Position numbers and translations under genes: made by a program
In this document: positions 8,783 to 18,543 of the stretch, piece after piece
How positions within the stretch are numbered: the stretch's first letter is position 1
Layout: each line of letters begins with the position of its first letter
DNA from: Thermoanaerobaculia bacterium
GTDB taxonomy: Bacteria > Acidobacteriota > Thermoanaerobaculia > Gp7-AA8
DNA length: 64,000 nt
Assembly (NCBI GenBank): GCA_017883205.1
Contig: JADGNZ010000011.1
Location: forward strand, 1-64,000
Direction of reading: 5' to 3'
Notes under the pieces: model-generated
Seen by the model: the letters and a program-made list of their open reading frames with translations, nothing else
What the model was told of the DNA's origin: nothing
Databases searched by the model: none

Positions 8783-11700
8783 ATGCGCATTAACCACCGG
8801 CTTGCCAGTTTGCTCGTCGTCTTCTCGATTTGCACGACCTCGCTGTCTGCGGGGACGATCCTCAGGCCCAGGGGAACTTCGGTTTCCGGAGAGGTCCTGG
8901 TCAAGATTCAATCGAGCGCTTCGAGCAACGAGGTCGCCGCCATCCAACACATCCAGGGCGTCGATCAGAGCGACAAGATCGCGAGCGTGAGATCGGGAAC
9001 GATCTGGCGCCTCCATTCCGCGGGGCAAAGCGCAGAAGCGCTTACCGCCGCTCTGCAGAAGAATCCGAATATCGTCTACGCCGAGCCGAACTATCTCCTA
9101 AAGGCGGACGACACACCCAACGACCCGTCGTACTCGCAGCTTTGGGGGCTCAAGAACACGGGGCAAACGATCAGCGGCTCTCCAGGAATCGCAGGCGCGG
9201 ACATCAACGCGGAAGCGGCATGGAGCGTGACCACGGGCTCCTCCACCATCGTCATCGGCGTCGTCGACACCGGCGTCGATTACACCCACCCCGATCTCGC
9301 GGCGAACATCTGGAGCAACCCCGGCGGCAAGGGCAACGTTCTCTGCGCCGCGGGAACGCACGGCTTCAACGCCATCACAAGGACGTGTGATCCGATGGAT
9401 GATCACTACCACGGCACCCACGTATCGGGAACGATCGGCGCCGTCGGTAACAATTCGTTGGGAGTCGCGGGCGTCAACTGGACCACGTCGATCATGGGGC
9501 TGAAGTTCCTTGACTCGGGCGGCAGCGGAAACACGGCCGATGCCATCGCGGCAATCGACTTCGCCGTGCAGGCCAAGATCGATGGCGTCAATGTACGGAT
9601 ACTCTCCAACAGTTGGGGCGGCGGAGGTTTTTCCAAAGCGCTCCTCGATGAGATCAACAAAGCCAACGAGAACGACATCCTCTTCGTAGCCGCAGCCGGG
9701 AACGATTCCGCGAACAACGACACCTCTCCTCACTATCCTGCGAACTTCAACACCCCGAACATGATCTCGGTTGCTGCGACCGATAATCGCGACGCGCTGG
9801 CGTACTTCTCCGACTACGGTGCAAACAGTGTCCACCTCGGCGCGCCGGGAGTGAACGTGTTGTCCTGCTATCCGGGAAGTGGTTACACAACCCTCAGCGG
9901 TACGTCCATGGCCACCCCACACGTTGCCGGCGTCGCTGCGCTTGTACTGGCCAAGACACCCGGCCTTACGACAGCGCAGGTCAAGAGCGCAATCCTCGAC
10001 AATACCGATCCGATCTCCAGTCTCACCGGCAAAACGATCACCGGCGGCCGTCTGAATGCGGCTAAGGCAGTCGGCGCGCCGCTCGGCCCGGACTTCACGC
10101 TACTGGTCAGCCCGGCCACACGAAGTGTCGTACAAGGAGGATCGACGACGTACACCGTCACGATCACGCCGTCAAACGGATTCGCGGGGTCGGTTGATCT
10201 TACGCTTGGCGGCCTGCCATCGGGGGCAACCGGTACGTTTAGCCCAACCCCGGCTACGACCACCTCGACATTGTCAGTGACGGTCCCCGGCTCAACGTCA
10301 CTCAATTCATACTCACTCACAATTACCGGCACGAGCGGCGCACTCACTCACTCGACATCAGCGACGCTGTCGGTGATTGCAAAGCCCTTGATCACGGCAT
10401 GCCCGTCGTTTTTGTCCGGCAGCAGCGCTTATGTCGGTTACGTGCCGGCCGCGCTCGCCACTGGAGACTTCAATCGCGACGGCAGGGCAGATCTCGCAGT
10501 AACTTCGACGAGCTCCAACGTGGTTCTGGTAATGCTCGGAACAGGCAACGGTGGTTTTCAGTCTTCCGTCAGCTACAGCGCAGGGAATGCTCCCGTCGCG
10601 GTGGCGGTCGGAGACTTCAATGGCGACGGCAAGGCCGACCTCGCCGTGGCCAATGCTGTCTCCAACAACGTTTCGATTCTGCTGGGAGTGGGCGACGGCA
10701 CGTTTCAACCCGCCGTCAACTACAGTGCCGGATCGAACCCCTTCGCTCTGGTAATCGGCGACTTCAATGGCGACGGCAAAGTTGACCTGGCCGTGGCAAA
10801 CAATGGAACAAACAACGTCTCAATCCTGACGGGCCAGGGCGATGGCACGTTCCAGACCGCGGTCAACTACGCCGCCGGCTCCGGGCCTTTCGCGTTGAGT
10901 GCCGGAGACTTCAATGGCGACGGCAAAACCGACCTCGCCGTTGCTGACTACAATTCCAACAAAGTGTCGATCCTGCTGGGCAACGGGGACGGCACCCTCC
11001 AGGCTGCGGTCGCGTATGGCACAGGGAACGGCCCCTCGAGCATCGCAGTCGCGGACTTCAATGGCGATGGAAAACCTGACCTCGCCGTTTCCAACGACGT
11101 TTCCAACAACGTCTCAATCCTGACGGGAAATGGAGACGGAACGTTCGTGGCGGCCGTCAACTATGCGGTACCCACCGGCCCGCATTTCGTGGCCATCATC
11201 GATGTTAACGGCGACGGGAAACCTGACCTCGCGGTCGCCAACAGCGCGTCCGGCAACGTGTCCATTTTGACAGGGAAAGGCGACGGAACGTTCCTGGCGG
11301 CGATCAACTACAGCGCCACCTCCGGAGCGAGCCAGGTTGTCGTCGCCGACTTCAACGGCGACGGGAAACCTGACCTTGCAGTGCTAGAGAGCGACTACTA
11401 CTACGTCGTAACTCTTCTGAACAACGGCGTCTGCTCGTTGAACTGCGACACAATCGCCACTGCCGTCAACTACGCCGCCGGCACCACTCCTCAGTCGGCC
11501 GCAGCGGGAGACTTCAACGGCGACGGCAAGCCCGACCTCGCGGTCGTCAACAACGGCTCGAACAATGTGTCCATCGAATTGGGCATTGGCGACGGCACGT
11601 TCCTGCCGTCGGGCACCGCCGCCGCCGGTAGCGCACCAACTTCAATCGACATTGGCGACTTCAACGGCGACGGAAAACTCGACCTCGCGGTCGCCAACAG

Positions 11701-14700
11701 CGGTTCCAATGACGTGTCGATTCTCCTCGGCAACGGAAACGGCACCTTCCAGCCGGCCGTTAGCTTCGCCGCCGGTACCAATCCCCATTCTGTAGCCGTC
11801 GGTGACTTCGATCGCGATGGGAAAGCCGATCTCGCTGTGGCGAATAGCGGCTCGAACAACGTCTCGATCCTTCGCGGCACCGGTACGGGCACATTCCTGG
11901 CGGCGGTCAACTACGGCGCCGGTACCAGCCCTGAGTCGGTCGCCATAGGAGATTTCAATCGCGACGGCAAGACCGACCTTGCTGTGGCCAACTCCGGCTC
12001 CAATAATGTCTCGATCCTTCTCGGGAACGGTGATGCCACCTTCCAGACAGCCACGGGCGTCAGCGCCGGTACGAGTCCCTTCTCGATCTTCACTGACGAC
12101 TTCAATCACGATGGAAAGCCAGACCTGGCCGTTGCCAACAGCGGTTCCAACAATGTGTCCATCCTTCTCGGCAACGGAACCGGTACCTTCCAGACGGCAG
12201 TTAACTATGCTGCAGGCACGAATCCTCAAGGCGTAGCAACCGGCGATTTCAACGACGACGGCAAACTCGATCTGGCCGTTGCGAACAATGGCTCGAACAA
12301 CCTCTCGATCCTTCTCGGAAATGGCAACGGCACGTTTAACGCAGCGCTCACCAGCGGAGCAGGAACGGGTCCCCGCTCGCTGGTCGTCCGCGATCTTAAT
12401 CGCGATGGCAAACCAGACCTGGCCGTCGCAAACAGCGGGGCGGGCAATGTCTCCATCCTGCTGAATACCTGTCCTGTTCCCGACCTTGCGATCGCAAAAG
12501 CGCACAGCGGAGCCTTCACCCAGGGCGACTCCGGCAAGATCTACACGATTACCGTCAGCAACGTGGGGGCTGCGCCGACTGACGGGGGCGTCACGGTAAC
12601 CGACACTCTTCCGATTGGATTGTCAGCTACAGCGATGAGTGGTAGCGGATGGACTTGTACCGTAGCCACGGTCAGTTGTACGCGCAGCGACGCGCTGACC
12701 GCAGGGTCCAGTTACCAGGACATCACGTTGACGGTTAATGTGGCTAGTAGCGCCGCAGCAACAATCACGAACAAAGTAGCCGTGTCAGGCGGGGGTGAGG
12801 TCAACACGGTCAACGACACCGCCTCCGACCCGACTACGGTCTCGCCGATCACAGATCTGATCGTCATCAGCACGCATACAGGAAACTTCACGCAAGGCGA
12901 CACCGGAAGGCACTACACCCTCGTGGCGAGGAACGCGGGAGGTTTGGCAACGAGCGGAACCGTCACCGTCTCCGACACCTTGCCATCCGGCTTGACCGCC
13001 ACCGCGATCAGCGGCACTGGATGGAATTGCATCCTCGGCACGCTCACCTGCACAAGGAGTGACACCCTGGCCGCGAGCACGAGCTATCCCGCAATTTCCC
13101 TGACGGTCTCTGTTGCAGCCAACGCCCCAGTCTCCGTAACCAATACTGCCACCATCTCGGGCGGCGCGGAGTCCAACACGAACAACGACGTGGCAACTGA
13201 TCCAACCGTCATTTGGAGCAGCCAGACCTGCGGCAGTTTCGGCGCCGGGGCCAACTACTTTCCCGGCTATGAATCCAACTGGGTCGTGTCCGGAGACTTC
13301 AACGGCGACGGCAAAGCCGATCTGGCTGTGACCAATTCCGGCGCCGATACCGTCTCGATTCTCATCGGAAACGGATCCGGCACTTTCGGATCTGCGGTCA
13401 ACTACGTGGTTGGTGACTTCCCGCGAGCGATCACGATCGCCGATATGAACAACGACGGGAAACCCGACCTCATCGTCGCGAACGTCGGCTCTAATACTGT
13501 CTCGATCCTGCTGGGGAACGGAAACGGCACCTTTGCGCTTCCGTTAACATTCGGCGTGGGCAGCGAGCCCGAGGGATTGGCAACGGGCGATTTCAACGGC
13601 GACGGAAATACTGATCTCGCGGTGAGCTATTACTCCTCCAATAGCGTATCCATATTGCTCGGAAATGGGACAGGCGCTGTGCAACCAGCGTCCACCGCTA
13701 CCCTCGGTGGCTTTGGCAACCTCTCCATGCTCAGCGCGGACTTCAATGGGGACGGAAATGCTGACCTTGCCGTTCCAATTTACGGTTCGAATGTCCTCTC
13801 GATCCTTCTTGGCAATGGGAACGGCACGTTCCAGACAGCGGTCAACTACGTAATCGACTCGAGTCCTACGTCGGTTGACGCCGGCGACTTCAACGGGGAT
13901 GGCAAGCTCGACCTCGCCATTTCCAACAACTACTCCGGCTACGTCTCGGTCCTGCTGGGCAATGGCAACGGCACGTTTCAGACAGCGGTGGACTACGCTG
14001 CCGCCTATGGCTCGGAAGCGGTGGCCGTTGACGACGTCAACGGTGACGGCAAAGCTGACCTTGTCGTGGCCAACGCACTCTCAAACAGTATTTCGATACT
14101 CCTCGGTGTCGGCAACGGAACCTTCCAGGCGGCAATCAACTACCCAATAAACGGCGGCCCCACTCGCGTGGCGATCGGTGACTTCAATGGCGATGGACGA
14201 GCCGATCTTGCGGTTGCCAACTTCTACGGCTCCTTCCTCACTGTGATGCTCGATGCCTGCCCGGATCTGGCAATCGCCAAGAGCCATATCGGAAGCTTCA
14301 GCAGCGGTCAAACCAACGCCACGTATTCGATCACCGTCAGCAATCCAGGAGGCGGCCCGGCCGGCGGCAGCCTGGTTACGGTTACCGACGTGCTTCCAGG
14401 CGGATTGTCTGCAGTCTCGATGAGCGGTTCGGGATGGACCTGTGACGTGCCGACAGTCAAATGCACGCGCAGCGACTCGATCCTCTCCGGTGCCAGTTAC
14501 CCCGTCATCACGTTGACCGTCAGTGTCGATAAGTCCGCACCCTCGAGCGTGACCAACACCGCGAACGTTTCATGGAGCGGCGACACCAATCCCGCGAACA
14601 ATAGCGCCAGTGATCCGACCACCATTGTGCACCTCCCCGATCTGACCATCACCAAAACTCACGATGCAAGCTTCGTCCCGGGGCAGACCGGCAGGAACTA

Positions 14701-15559
14701 TACGATCACCGTGACGAACAACGGCGGAGCCGCCTCCAGCGGAACGGTCACCGTCATCGACACGGTGCCGGCCGGATTGACGCCTACCGCGATCGCGGGC
14801 GGCGGTTGGAGCTGCGATCTCCCCTCGCGTACCTGCACGAGAAGCGATGCGCTGGCCATCAACGCAAGCTATCCGGCGATTACGCTCACGGTAAGCGTCG
14901 ACAACAACGCGCCATCAAATGTTACGAACACCGCCACGGTCTCCGGCGGCGGTGAGGTCCTGACGACCAACGACACGGCGAGTGATCTGACGAAGATCAT
15001 CACCACGCCCACGAACCTGGCCGCCACCGCCATCGCCACAACGCAGGTCAGCCTGACCTGGGATCCGGTCGTCAACGCCACGAACTATCAGATCCTGCGC
15101 AGCTCGAACCACGGCGCATTCACCGTCATCGGTACGCCGCTATCGAACAACTTCGTCGACACGTCTCTGCTGCCAAACACCACGTACCTCTACCAGGTCC
15201 GGGCGGCGGACGCCTCGACCCTCGGATCACCGAGCAGCGTCGATCTCGCCACAACCATTCTCTTCACCGACGATCCTGTCTCCGCCGGCTCGACAGTCAT
15301 CAAGGCCGTACACGTCATGGAGCTCCGAACCGCCGTCAATGCCGTTCGCGCAGCCGCCGGACTATCGCCAACAACCTTCACAGACGCCTCGCTGACCGGG
15401 GCCAGGCCCAAAGCGCTGCACGTAACAGAATTGCGGTCCGCTCTCGATGCAGCGCGAGCCGCGATCGGTGTGGCCGCGCTGTCCTACACCGATCCAACCC
15501 TCGCTGGTATCCGCATCAAGGCAGCTCACTTCCGCGAGATCCGGGCGGGGGTGAAGTGA
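8783..15559 (+). CDS. Giant secreted S8 protease with FG-GAP propellers
   Basis: About 2258 residues from ATG 8783, with a signal peptide ending LSAG. An N-terminal inhibitor-like prodomain (about 30-115) precedes a subtilisin domain with catalytic Asp162 (VVDTGVDYTHPDL), His210 (HGTHVSG) and Ser375 (GTSMATPHVAG). An Ig-like domain follows. Then come 14 FG-GAP/VCBS blades (about 540-1230; DFNGDGKxDLAVAN, calcium-binding type), two DUF11 domains, seven more blades (about 1480-1825), two DUF11 domains, a fibronectin-III domain (about 2076-2160) and a C-terminal repeat containing IKAVHVMELR and PKALHVTELR. Cysteines border each group of seven blades. Likely a surface or secreted protease with adhesive modules. 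No PEP- or IPTL-CTERM tail is present. Confidence 0.93.
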   Translation: MRINHRLASLLVVFSICTTSLSAGTILRPRGTSVSGEVLVKIQSSASSNEVAAIQHIQGVDQSDKIASVRSGTIWRLHSAGQSAEALTAALQKNPNIVYAEPNYLLKADDTPNDPSYSQLWGLKNTGQTISGSPGIAGADINAEAAWSVTTGSSTIVIGVVDTGVDYTHPDLAANIWSNPGGKGNVLCAAGTHGFNAITRTCDPMDDHYHGTHVSGTIGAVGNNSLGVAGVNWTTSIMGLKFLDSGGSGNTADAIAAIDFAVQAKIDGVNVRILSNSWGGGGFSKALLDEINKANENDILFVAAAGNDSANNDTSPHYPANFNTPNMISVAATDNRDALAYFSDYGANSVHLGAPGVNVLSCYPGSGYTTLSGTSMATPHVAGVAALVLAKTPGLTTAQVKSAILDNTDPISSLTGKTITGGRLNAAKAVGAPLGPDFTLLVSPATRSVVQGGSTTYTVTITPSNGFAGSVDLTLGGLPSGATGTFSPTPATTTSTLSVTVPGSTSLNSYSLTITGTSGALTHSTSATLSVIAKPLITACPSFLSGSSAYVGYVPAALATGDFNRDGRADLAVTSTSSNVVLVMLGTGNGGFQSSVSYSAGNAPVAVAVGDFNGDGKADLAVANAVSNNVSILLGVGDGTFQPAVNYSAGSNPFALVIGDFNGDGKVDLAVANNGTNNVSILTGQGDGTFQTAVNYAAGSGPFALSAGDFNGDGKTDLAVADYNSNKVSILLGNGDGTLQAAVAYGTGNGPSSIAVADFNGDGKPDLAVSNDVSNNVSILTGNGDGTFVAAVNYAVPTGPHFVAIIDVNGDGKPDLAVANSASGNVSILTGKGDGTFLAAINYSATSGASQVVVADFNGDGKPDLAVLESDYYYVVTLLNNGVCSLNCDTIATAVNYAAGTTPQSAAAGDFNGDGKPDLAVVNNGSNNVSIELGIGDGTFLPSGTAAAGSAPTSIDIGDFNGDGKLDLAVANSGSNDVSILLGNGNGTFQPAVSFAAGTNPHSVAVGDFDRDGKADLAVANSGSNNVSILRGTGTGTFLAAVNYGAGTSPESVAIGDFNRDGKTDLAVANSGSNNVSILLGNGDATFQTATGVSAGTSPFSIFTDDFNHDGKPDLAVANSGSNNVSILLGNGTGTFQTAVNYAAGTNPQGVATGDFNDDGKLDLAVANNGSNNLSILLGNGNGTFNAALTSGAGTGPRSLVVRDLNRDGKPDLAVANSGAGNVSILLNTCPVPDLAIAKAHSGAFTQGDSGKIYTITVSNVGAAPTDGGVTVTDTLPIGLSATAMSGSGWTCTVATVSCTRSDALTAGSSYQDITLTVNVASSAAATITNKVAVSGGGEVNTVNDTASDPTTVSPITDLIVISTHTGNFTQGDTGRHYTLVARNAGGLATSGTVTVSDTLPSGLTATAISGTGWNCILGTLTCTRSDTLAASTSYPAISLTVSVAANAPVSVTNTATISGGAESNTNNDVATDPTVIWSSQTCGSFGAGANYFPGYESNWVVSGDFNGDGKADLAVTNSGADTVSILIGNGSGTFGSAVNYVVGDFPRAITIADMNNDGKPDLIVANVGSNTVSILLGNGNGTFALPLTFGVGSEPEGLATGDFNGDGNTDLAVSYYSSNSVSILLGNGTGAVQPASTATLGGFGNLSMLSADFNGDGNADLAVPIYGSNVLSILLGNGNGTFQTAVNYVIDSSPTSVDAGDFNGDGKLDLAISNNYSGYVSVLLGNGNGTFQTAVDYAAAYGSEAVAVDDVNGDGKADLVVANALSNSISILLGVGNGTFQAAINYPINGGPTRVAIGDFNGDGRADLAVANFYGSFLTVMLDACPDLAIAKSHIGSFSSGQTNATYSITVSNPGGGPAGGSLVTVTDVLPGGLSAVSMSGSGWTCDVPTVKCTRSDSILSGASYPVITLTVSVDKSAPSSVTNTANVSWSGDTNPANNSASDPTTIVHLPDLTITKTHDASFVPGQTGRNYTITVTNNGGAASSGTVTVIDTVPAGLTPTAIAGGGWSCDLPSRTCTRSDALAINASYPAITLTVSVDNNAPSNVTNTATVSGGGEVLTTNDTASDLTKIITTPTNLAATAIATTQVSLTWDPVVNATNYQILRSSNHGAFTVIGTPLSNNFVDTSLLPNTTYLYQVRAADASTLGSPSSVDLATTILFTDDPVSAGSTVIKAVHVMELRTAVNAVRAAAGLSPTTFTDASLTGARPKALHVTELRSALDAARAAIGVAALSYTDPTLAGIRIKAAHFREIRAGVK

Positions 15560-15580
15560 GACTGCCGTAAAATCGAAGCC

Positions 15581-16273
15581 ATGAGCGAACGCCTAGTTCT
15601 CGGTTCACGGATCGATGGGCTCCTCGACCGCCTCTACGCGCAGAACGCCAGCCAGGATGAGGCGCTGGGGTCGTATTTCTCGGCACGGGCGCAGGAGGAG
15701 TCGTTCGACTGGAATGAGTTCGATGCGCGGACGAATCAGTTTCTGAGCGACAAGCTCGTGGCGCTCGATCGCGAGAAGGCCGAGTTTTGCTACTACTTGT
15801 GCCGTGCGTTGCGTGCCAGACGCGTTGTCGAAGCTGGGACTTCGTTCGGCGTATCGACACTCTTCCTTGCGGCCGCTGTGCGCGACAACGTGCGCGAGGA
15901 TGGCGGTACAGGCGTCGTGATCGGGACGGAATTCGAGCCGGCGAAGGCCGCGGCTGCGCGGGCGAATTTCGCCGAGGCGGGGTTGTCGGAGTGGATCGAA
16001 CTGCGCGAGGGCGATTTGCGCAAGACGCTCGTCGACGTTGGCGGCCCTGTCGACTTCATGCTCGTCGACATCTGGACGCCGATGGCACGGCCGGCGCTGG
16101 AGTTGGTCGCGCCGGCGCTACGCAACGGTGCGATCGTCATCTGCGACAACACGACGCAGTTTCGCGATGCTTATCGCGACTATTTCGACTTCGTCAACGA
16201 TCCCGCGAACCGCCTGCGGACGATGACGCTGCCGTTCGAGGGCGGACTCGAATTCACCCTTCGCGAGGACTGA
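15581..16273 (+). CDS. SAM-dependent O-methyltransferase-like protein
   Basis: A 230-residue class I methyltransferase. Motif I is VVEAGTSFGVSTLFLA (SAM-binding glycine loop), motif II is around GTEFEPAKAAAARANF with its acidic residue, and VDFMLVDIW supplies the metal/substrate-side Asp expected in the O-methyltransferase (YrrM/Methyltransf_24) family. The acceptor is unknown. ATG 15581 lies 22 bp after the protease stop, so co-transcription is possible. No signal peptide. Confidence 0.8.
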   Translation: MSERLVLGSRIDGLLDRLYAQNASQDEALGSYFSARAQEESFDWNEFDARTNQFLSDKLVALDREKAEFCYYLCRALRARRVVEAGTSFGVSTLFLAAAVRDNVREDGGTGVVIGTEFEPAKAAAARANFAEAGLSEWIELREGDLRKTLVDVGGPVDFMLVDIWTPMARPALELVAPALRNGAIVICDNTTQFRDAYRDYFDFVNDPANRLRTMTLPFEGGLEFTLRED

Positions 16274-16302
16274 TCGGCGCGCTTGGGGCGCGGATCTGCC
16301 CG

Positions 16303-16545
16303 CTACTTCTGCTGCTCGATCTCGCGAATTACGTCCGAGGCTTCGGCGCCCAGGACTTTGGCGAGAAGGAAGACGGTGTCGAGGGTGGGAGAGTTCTCTC
16401 CCCGCTCGATGAAGCCGAGGTAGGTTGGGTTCATGTCGGCTTTGCGGCCGAATTCTACGAGCGACCACTGCTGCTGTGCCCGAAGGCGGCGGATGATGGC
16501 ACCGAAGCTGACGGCGTAAGTGCTGGTGATCCTTCGGCGCGGCAT
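16303..16545 (-). CDS. XRE-family transcriptional regulator (small)
   Basis: An 80-residue protein that is almost entirely a Cro/C1-type helix-turn-helix: IIRRLRAQQQWSLVEFGRKA, then MNPTYLGFIERGENSPTLDT, then VFLLAKVLG. This is the canonical five-helix order with recognition helix YLGFIERG. It converges on the methyltransferase with a 29-bp gap. Target and ligand are unknown; it probably acts as a dimeric repressor. The adjacent 43-bp tandem array begins about 80 bp upstream of its start. Confidence 0.85.
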   Translation of the reverse strand: MPRRRITSTYAVSFGAIIRRLRAQQQWSLVEFGRKADMNPTYLGFIERGENSPTLDTVFLLAKVLGAEASDVIREIEQQK

Positions 16546-16628
16546 GAAGAGAGAGCATACGACTGCGGAAGGATGCCGGGCAAGGAAGTTGTGACCATGG
16601 CTGTTGTGTTCAGGACACTCCTGTCCCC

Positions 16629-16949
16629 TTTTAAGTATCGATGGCTCAGTCGATTAAGATCCGCGAGTCCCTCTCAAGTGTCCAAGGCTCATTCGAATAC
16701 GACCCGTGAGTACTTCTCAAGTGTCCATGGCTCTTTTGAATACGACCCGTGAGTACTTCTCAAGTGTCCATGGCTCTTTTGAATACGACCCGTGAGTACC
16801 TCTCAAGTGTCCATGGCTCTTTTGAATACGACCCGTGAGTACCTCTCAAGTGTCCATGGCTCATTTGAATGCGACCCGTGAGTACTTCTCAAGTGTCCAT
16901 GGCTCTTTTGAATACGACCCGTGAGTACCTTTCAAGTGTCCATGGCTCC
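16629..16949. repeat. 43-bp tandem satellite A
   Basis: Units start at 16672, 16715, 16758, 16801, 16844, 16887 and 16930 (last one partial), an exact 43-bp period. A diverged eighth unit starts at 16629. Each unit contains AAGTGTCCATGGCTC and ACCCGTGAGTAC. Units are contiguous with no spacers, so this is not CRISPR. It fills most of the gap between the XRE gene and the zinc-ribbon membrane protein. Confidence 0.95.
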
Positions 16950-16963
16950 GCAATCTGTGTTCG

Positions 16964-17005
16964 CTGCGTCATCTGCGGACAACTGTTCATCCGCAGATGA
17001 CGCAG
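16964..17005. repeat. Inverted repeat (CATCTGCG family, short copy)
   Basis: A perfect 16-bp stem, CTGCGTCATCTGCGGA (16964-16979) with its complement at 16990-17005, around a 10-nt loop. It shares its core words with the element at 151-224. It lies between satellite A and the ATG at 17036 and would be in the 5' leader of that gene. Confidence 0.8.
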
Positions 17006-17035
17006 ATGAACGTGCTCGTTGCTACAATCCGCGCT

Positions 17036-17677
17036 ATGCCTGTCATCACCTGCCCCGACTGCGGGCGCGATGTTTCGCCGCTTGCCACCGCCTGTCCGCA
17101 TTGCGGGCGTCCCTCCCCTTCCGGCTTTGCGGCGCCCGCCGCGCCCGCCGCGGGCGCGCCGGCGCTCGTCGAAGAGACCTTGTGGAAAGGCTCGCCGTCG
17201 TGGCGTGTGCTGCTGGCAAAGATCGTTGTGATGGTCCTCACGGTGATCCTCATCCCGCTAGTGGCGCGCTTCATCTCGTCGCTCATCGCAGACATCGAGC
17301 TGAGCAGCCGGATCAAGACGATCGGCTGGTGGTTGATGGCGCTCGTCCTGCTGTACCAGATCGTCACCTTCCTGTTCGCGCTGCTGCGGCTTCAGAGCAC
17401 GCTCTACACGGTCACCAATCAGCGCATCATGTTCGAGCAGGGAATCCTGTCGAAGAGTCTGAGCGAGATCGATCTCCGCTCGCTCGATGACACGCAGTTC
17501 TTCCAGTCCTTCACCGACCGCATCCTCGGCATCGGCAACGTCACGCTCGTCTCGTCCGACAAGACCCTTCCGGTGACCCTGCTACGGGGTGTTCACGATC
17601 CGCGCAATCTCCGCGAGATCATCCGGTCGCGTGCGTATCAGGTCAGCCAGCGGCAGGTGTTCACGCGCGCGACGTGA
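17036..17677 (+). CDS. Zinc-ribbon membrane protein with bacterial PH domain
   Basis: 213 residues from ATG 17036. The N-terminus has a zinc ribbon (CPDCG..CPHCG) and an Ala/Pro linker. Two transmembrane segments follow (about 60-85 and 100-125). The C-terminal part, with YTVTNQRIMFEQGILSKS and VTLVSSDKTLP, matches the bPH_2 (DUF304) domain of membrane proteins. The family function is unknown; a role at the cytoplasmic membrane is inferred. The stop codon is immediately followed by the inverted repeat at 17678. Confidence 0.8.
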   Translation: MPVITCPDCGRDVSPLATACPHCGRPSPSGFAAPAAPAAGAPALVEETLWKGSPSWRVLLAKIVVMVLTVILIPLVARFISSLIADIELSSRIKTIGWWLMALVLLYQIVTFLFALLRLQSTLYTVTNQRIMFEQGILSKSLSEIDLRSLDDTQFFQSFTDRILGIGNVTLVSSDKTLPVTLLRGVHDPRNLREIIRSRAYQVSQRQVFTRAT

Positions 17678-17819
17678 GCACAGACAAGAGTGTCTGTGCC
17701 ACATCACTCCTCGCATGCGGCACGGATACTCTTGCCTGCACATCTGGTGCATGTGCCACCTCTCACCTCCTGCGCAACCAGTGGCAGGTTTGATGTGGCA
17801 CAGACACTCTTGTCTGTGC
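17678..17819. repeat. 29-bp-arm inverted repeat abutting a stop codon
   Basis: Perfect 29-nt arms at 17678-17706 and 17791-17819, with an 84-nt centre. Each arm is itself nearly palindromic (GCACAGACA..TGTCTGTGC). The left arm starts on the base after the TGA of the upstream gene. All frames through it give short His/Cys-rich peptides such as HRQECLCH, which are artefacts of the repeat. Confidence 0.9.
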
Positions 17820-17829
17820 ACCTGACCGT

Positions 17830-18304
17830 TCACGACGGCGCGAGTTGTGCGCGCATCCGCTCTTTGGCACGGATGAAGAGCGGGCCGATCGATCCGAGGG
17901 GAAGGTGCATGGCAGTGCTCACTTCATCGTAGGTCTGTTTTTCGAGACCAATGCGGACGCAGAGCTCGCGGCTGCGGCCGTCCAGCAGGCCGAGCGCCTG
18001 ACCGATGGCGATGCGGGCGTCGTCGGCGCCGCATGCCGTTTCCGTGGGGCCGTCGTAGCCGTCGTCGAAGGAGCGCCGCCAGGCAACGCTGCTGAATCTC
18101 CTGCTTGCAGAGATTCATGATCGTCCCCTTCATCCACGCTCGCGCGGCGCGGATTGCCGAGCGCTTCTCGAAATAGAGCAGCCAGGCGTGCTGCACCAAC
18201 TCCTCGGGAGTGATGGCGACGTGTTCGTTGCTGCGCTGCTTCGGTGGGATCGGAAACTTGATCTTCGTCCCGCGACGAACCGTCCACAATGCGCGTAGAT
18301 CCAT
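17830..18304 (-). pseudogene. Frameshifted ECF-type sigma factor remnant
   Basis: Two frames together make sigma-70-family parts. Upstream, ITPEELVQHAWLLYFEKR then AWMKGTIMNLCKQEI resembles region 2 helices. After a one-base frame change near 18065-18080, the segment LLDGRSRELCVRIGLEK..TYDEVSTAMHLPLGSIGPLF ending in IRAKERMR resembles region 4 and stops at 17830. Region 2.1 is not visible in any frame, so the N-terminus also looks lost or diverged. An assembly error could explain the shift but not the missing N-terminus. The RsbW-like kinase gene lies just upstream on the same strand. Confidence 0.6.
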
Positions 18305-18543
18305 CGGAAAGAATCCAGTGGAAACGCTTCCATGCGCATTGGAGACGTCCGCGAACCGATCGAAAATGCAGATTCGCTGGCGAGCCGGGATGGCAGGATG
18401 TGGGTGAGGAACGTCGACGATTGACTCGTGACGGGCGGGATGGAACTGAAAAAGAAGACGATCGGCGCGAGAAGATAGATCAAGTACCGGATACCACCGA
18501 AGTACAGCGTGCTTGCCGGCCGGACCGGCAATGATCTGCGCGC

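Noticed and set aside
16629-16949. Possible CRISPR array
   Set aside because: Repeats are contiguous with no unique spacers and no cas genes are in the window; the same applies to 23005-23545.
17705-17740. Sigma-54 promoter resembling GGCACGG..TTGCC
   Set aside because: The spacing between the GG and GC elements is wrong and it lies inside the inverted repeat.
17582-17833. Cys/His-rich small proteins on both strands
   Set aside because: Products of translating the 29-bp-arm inverted repeat.
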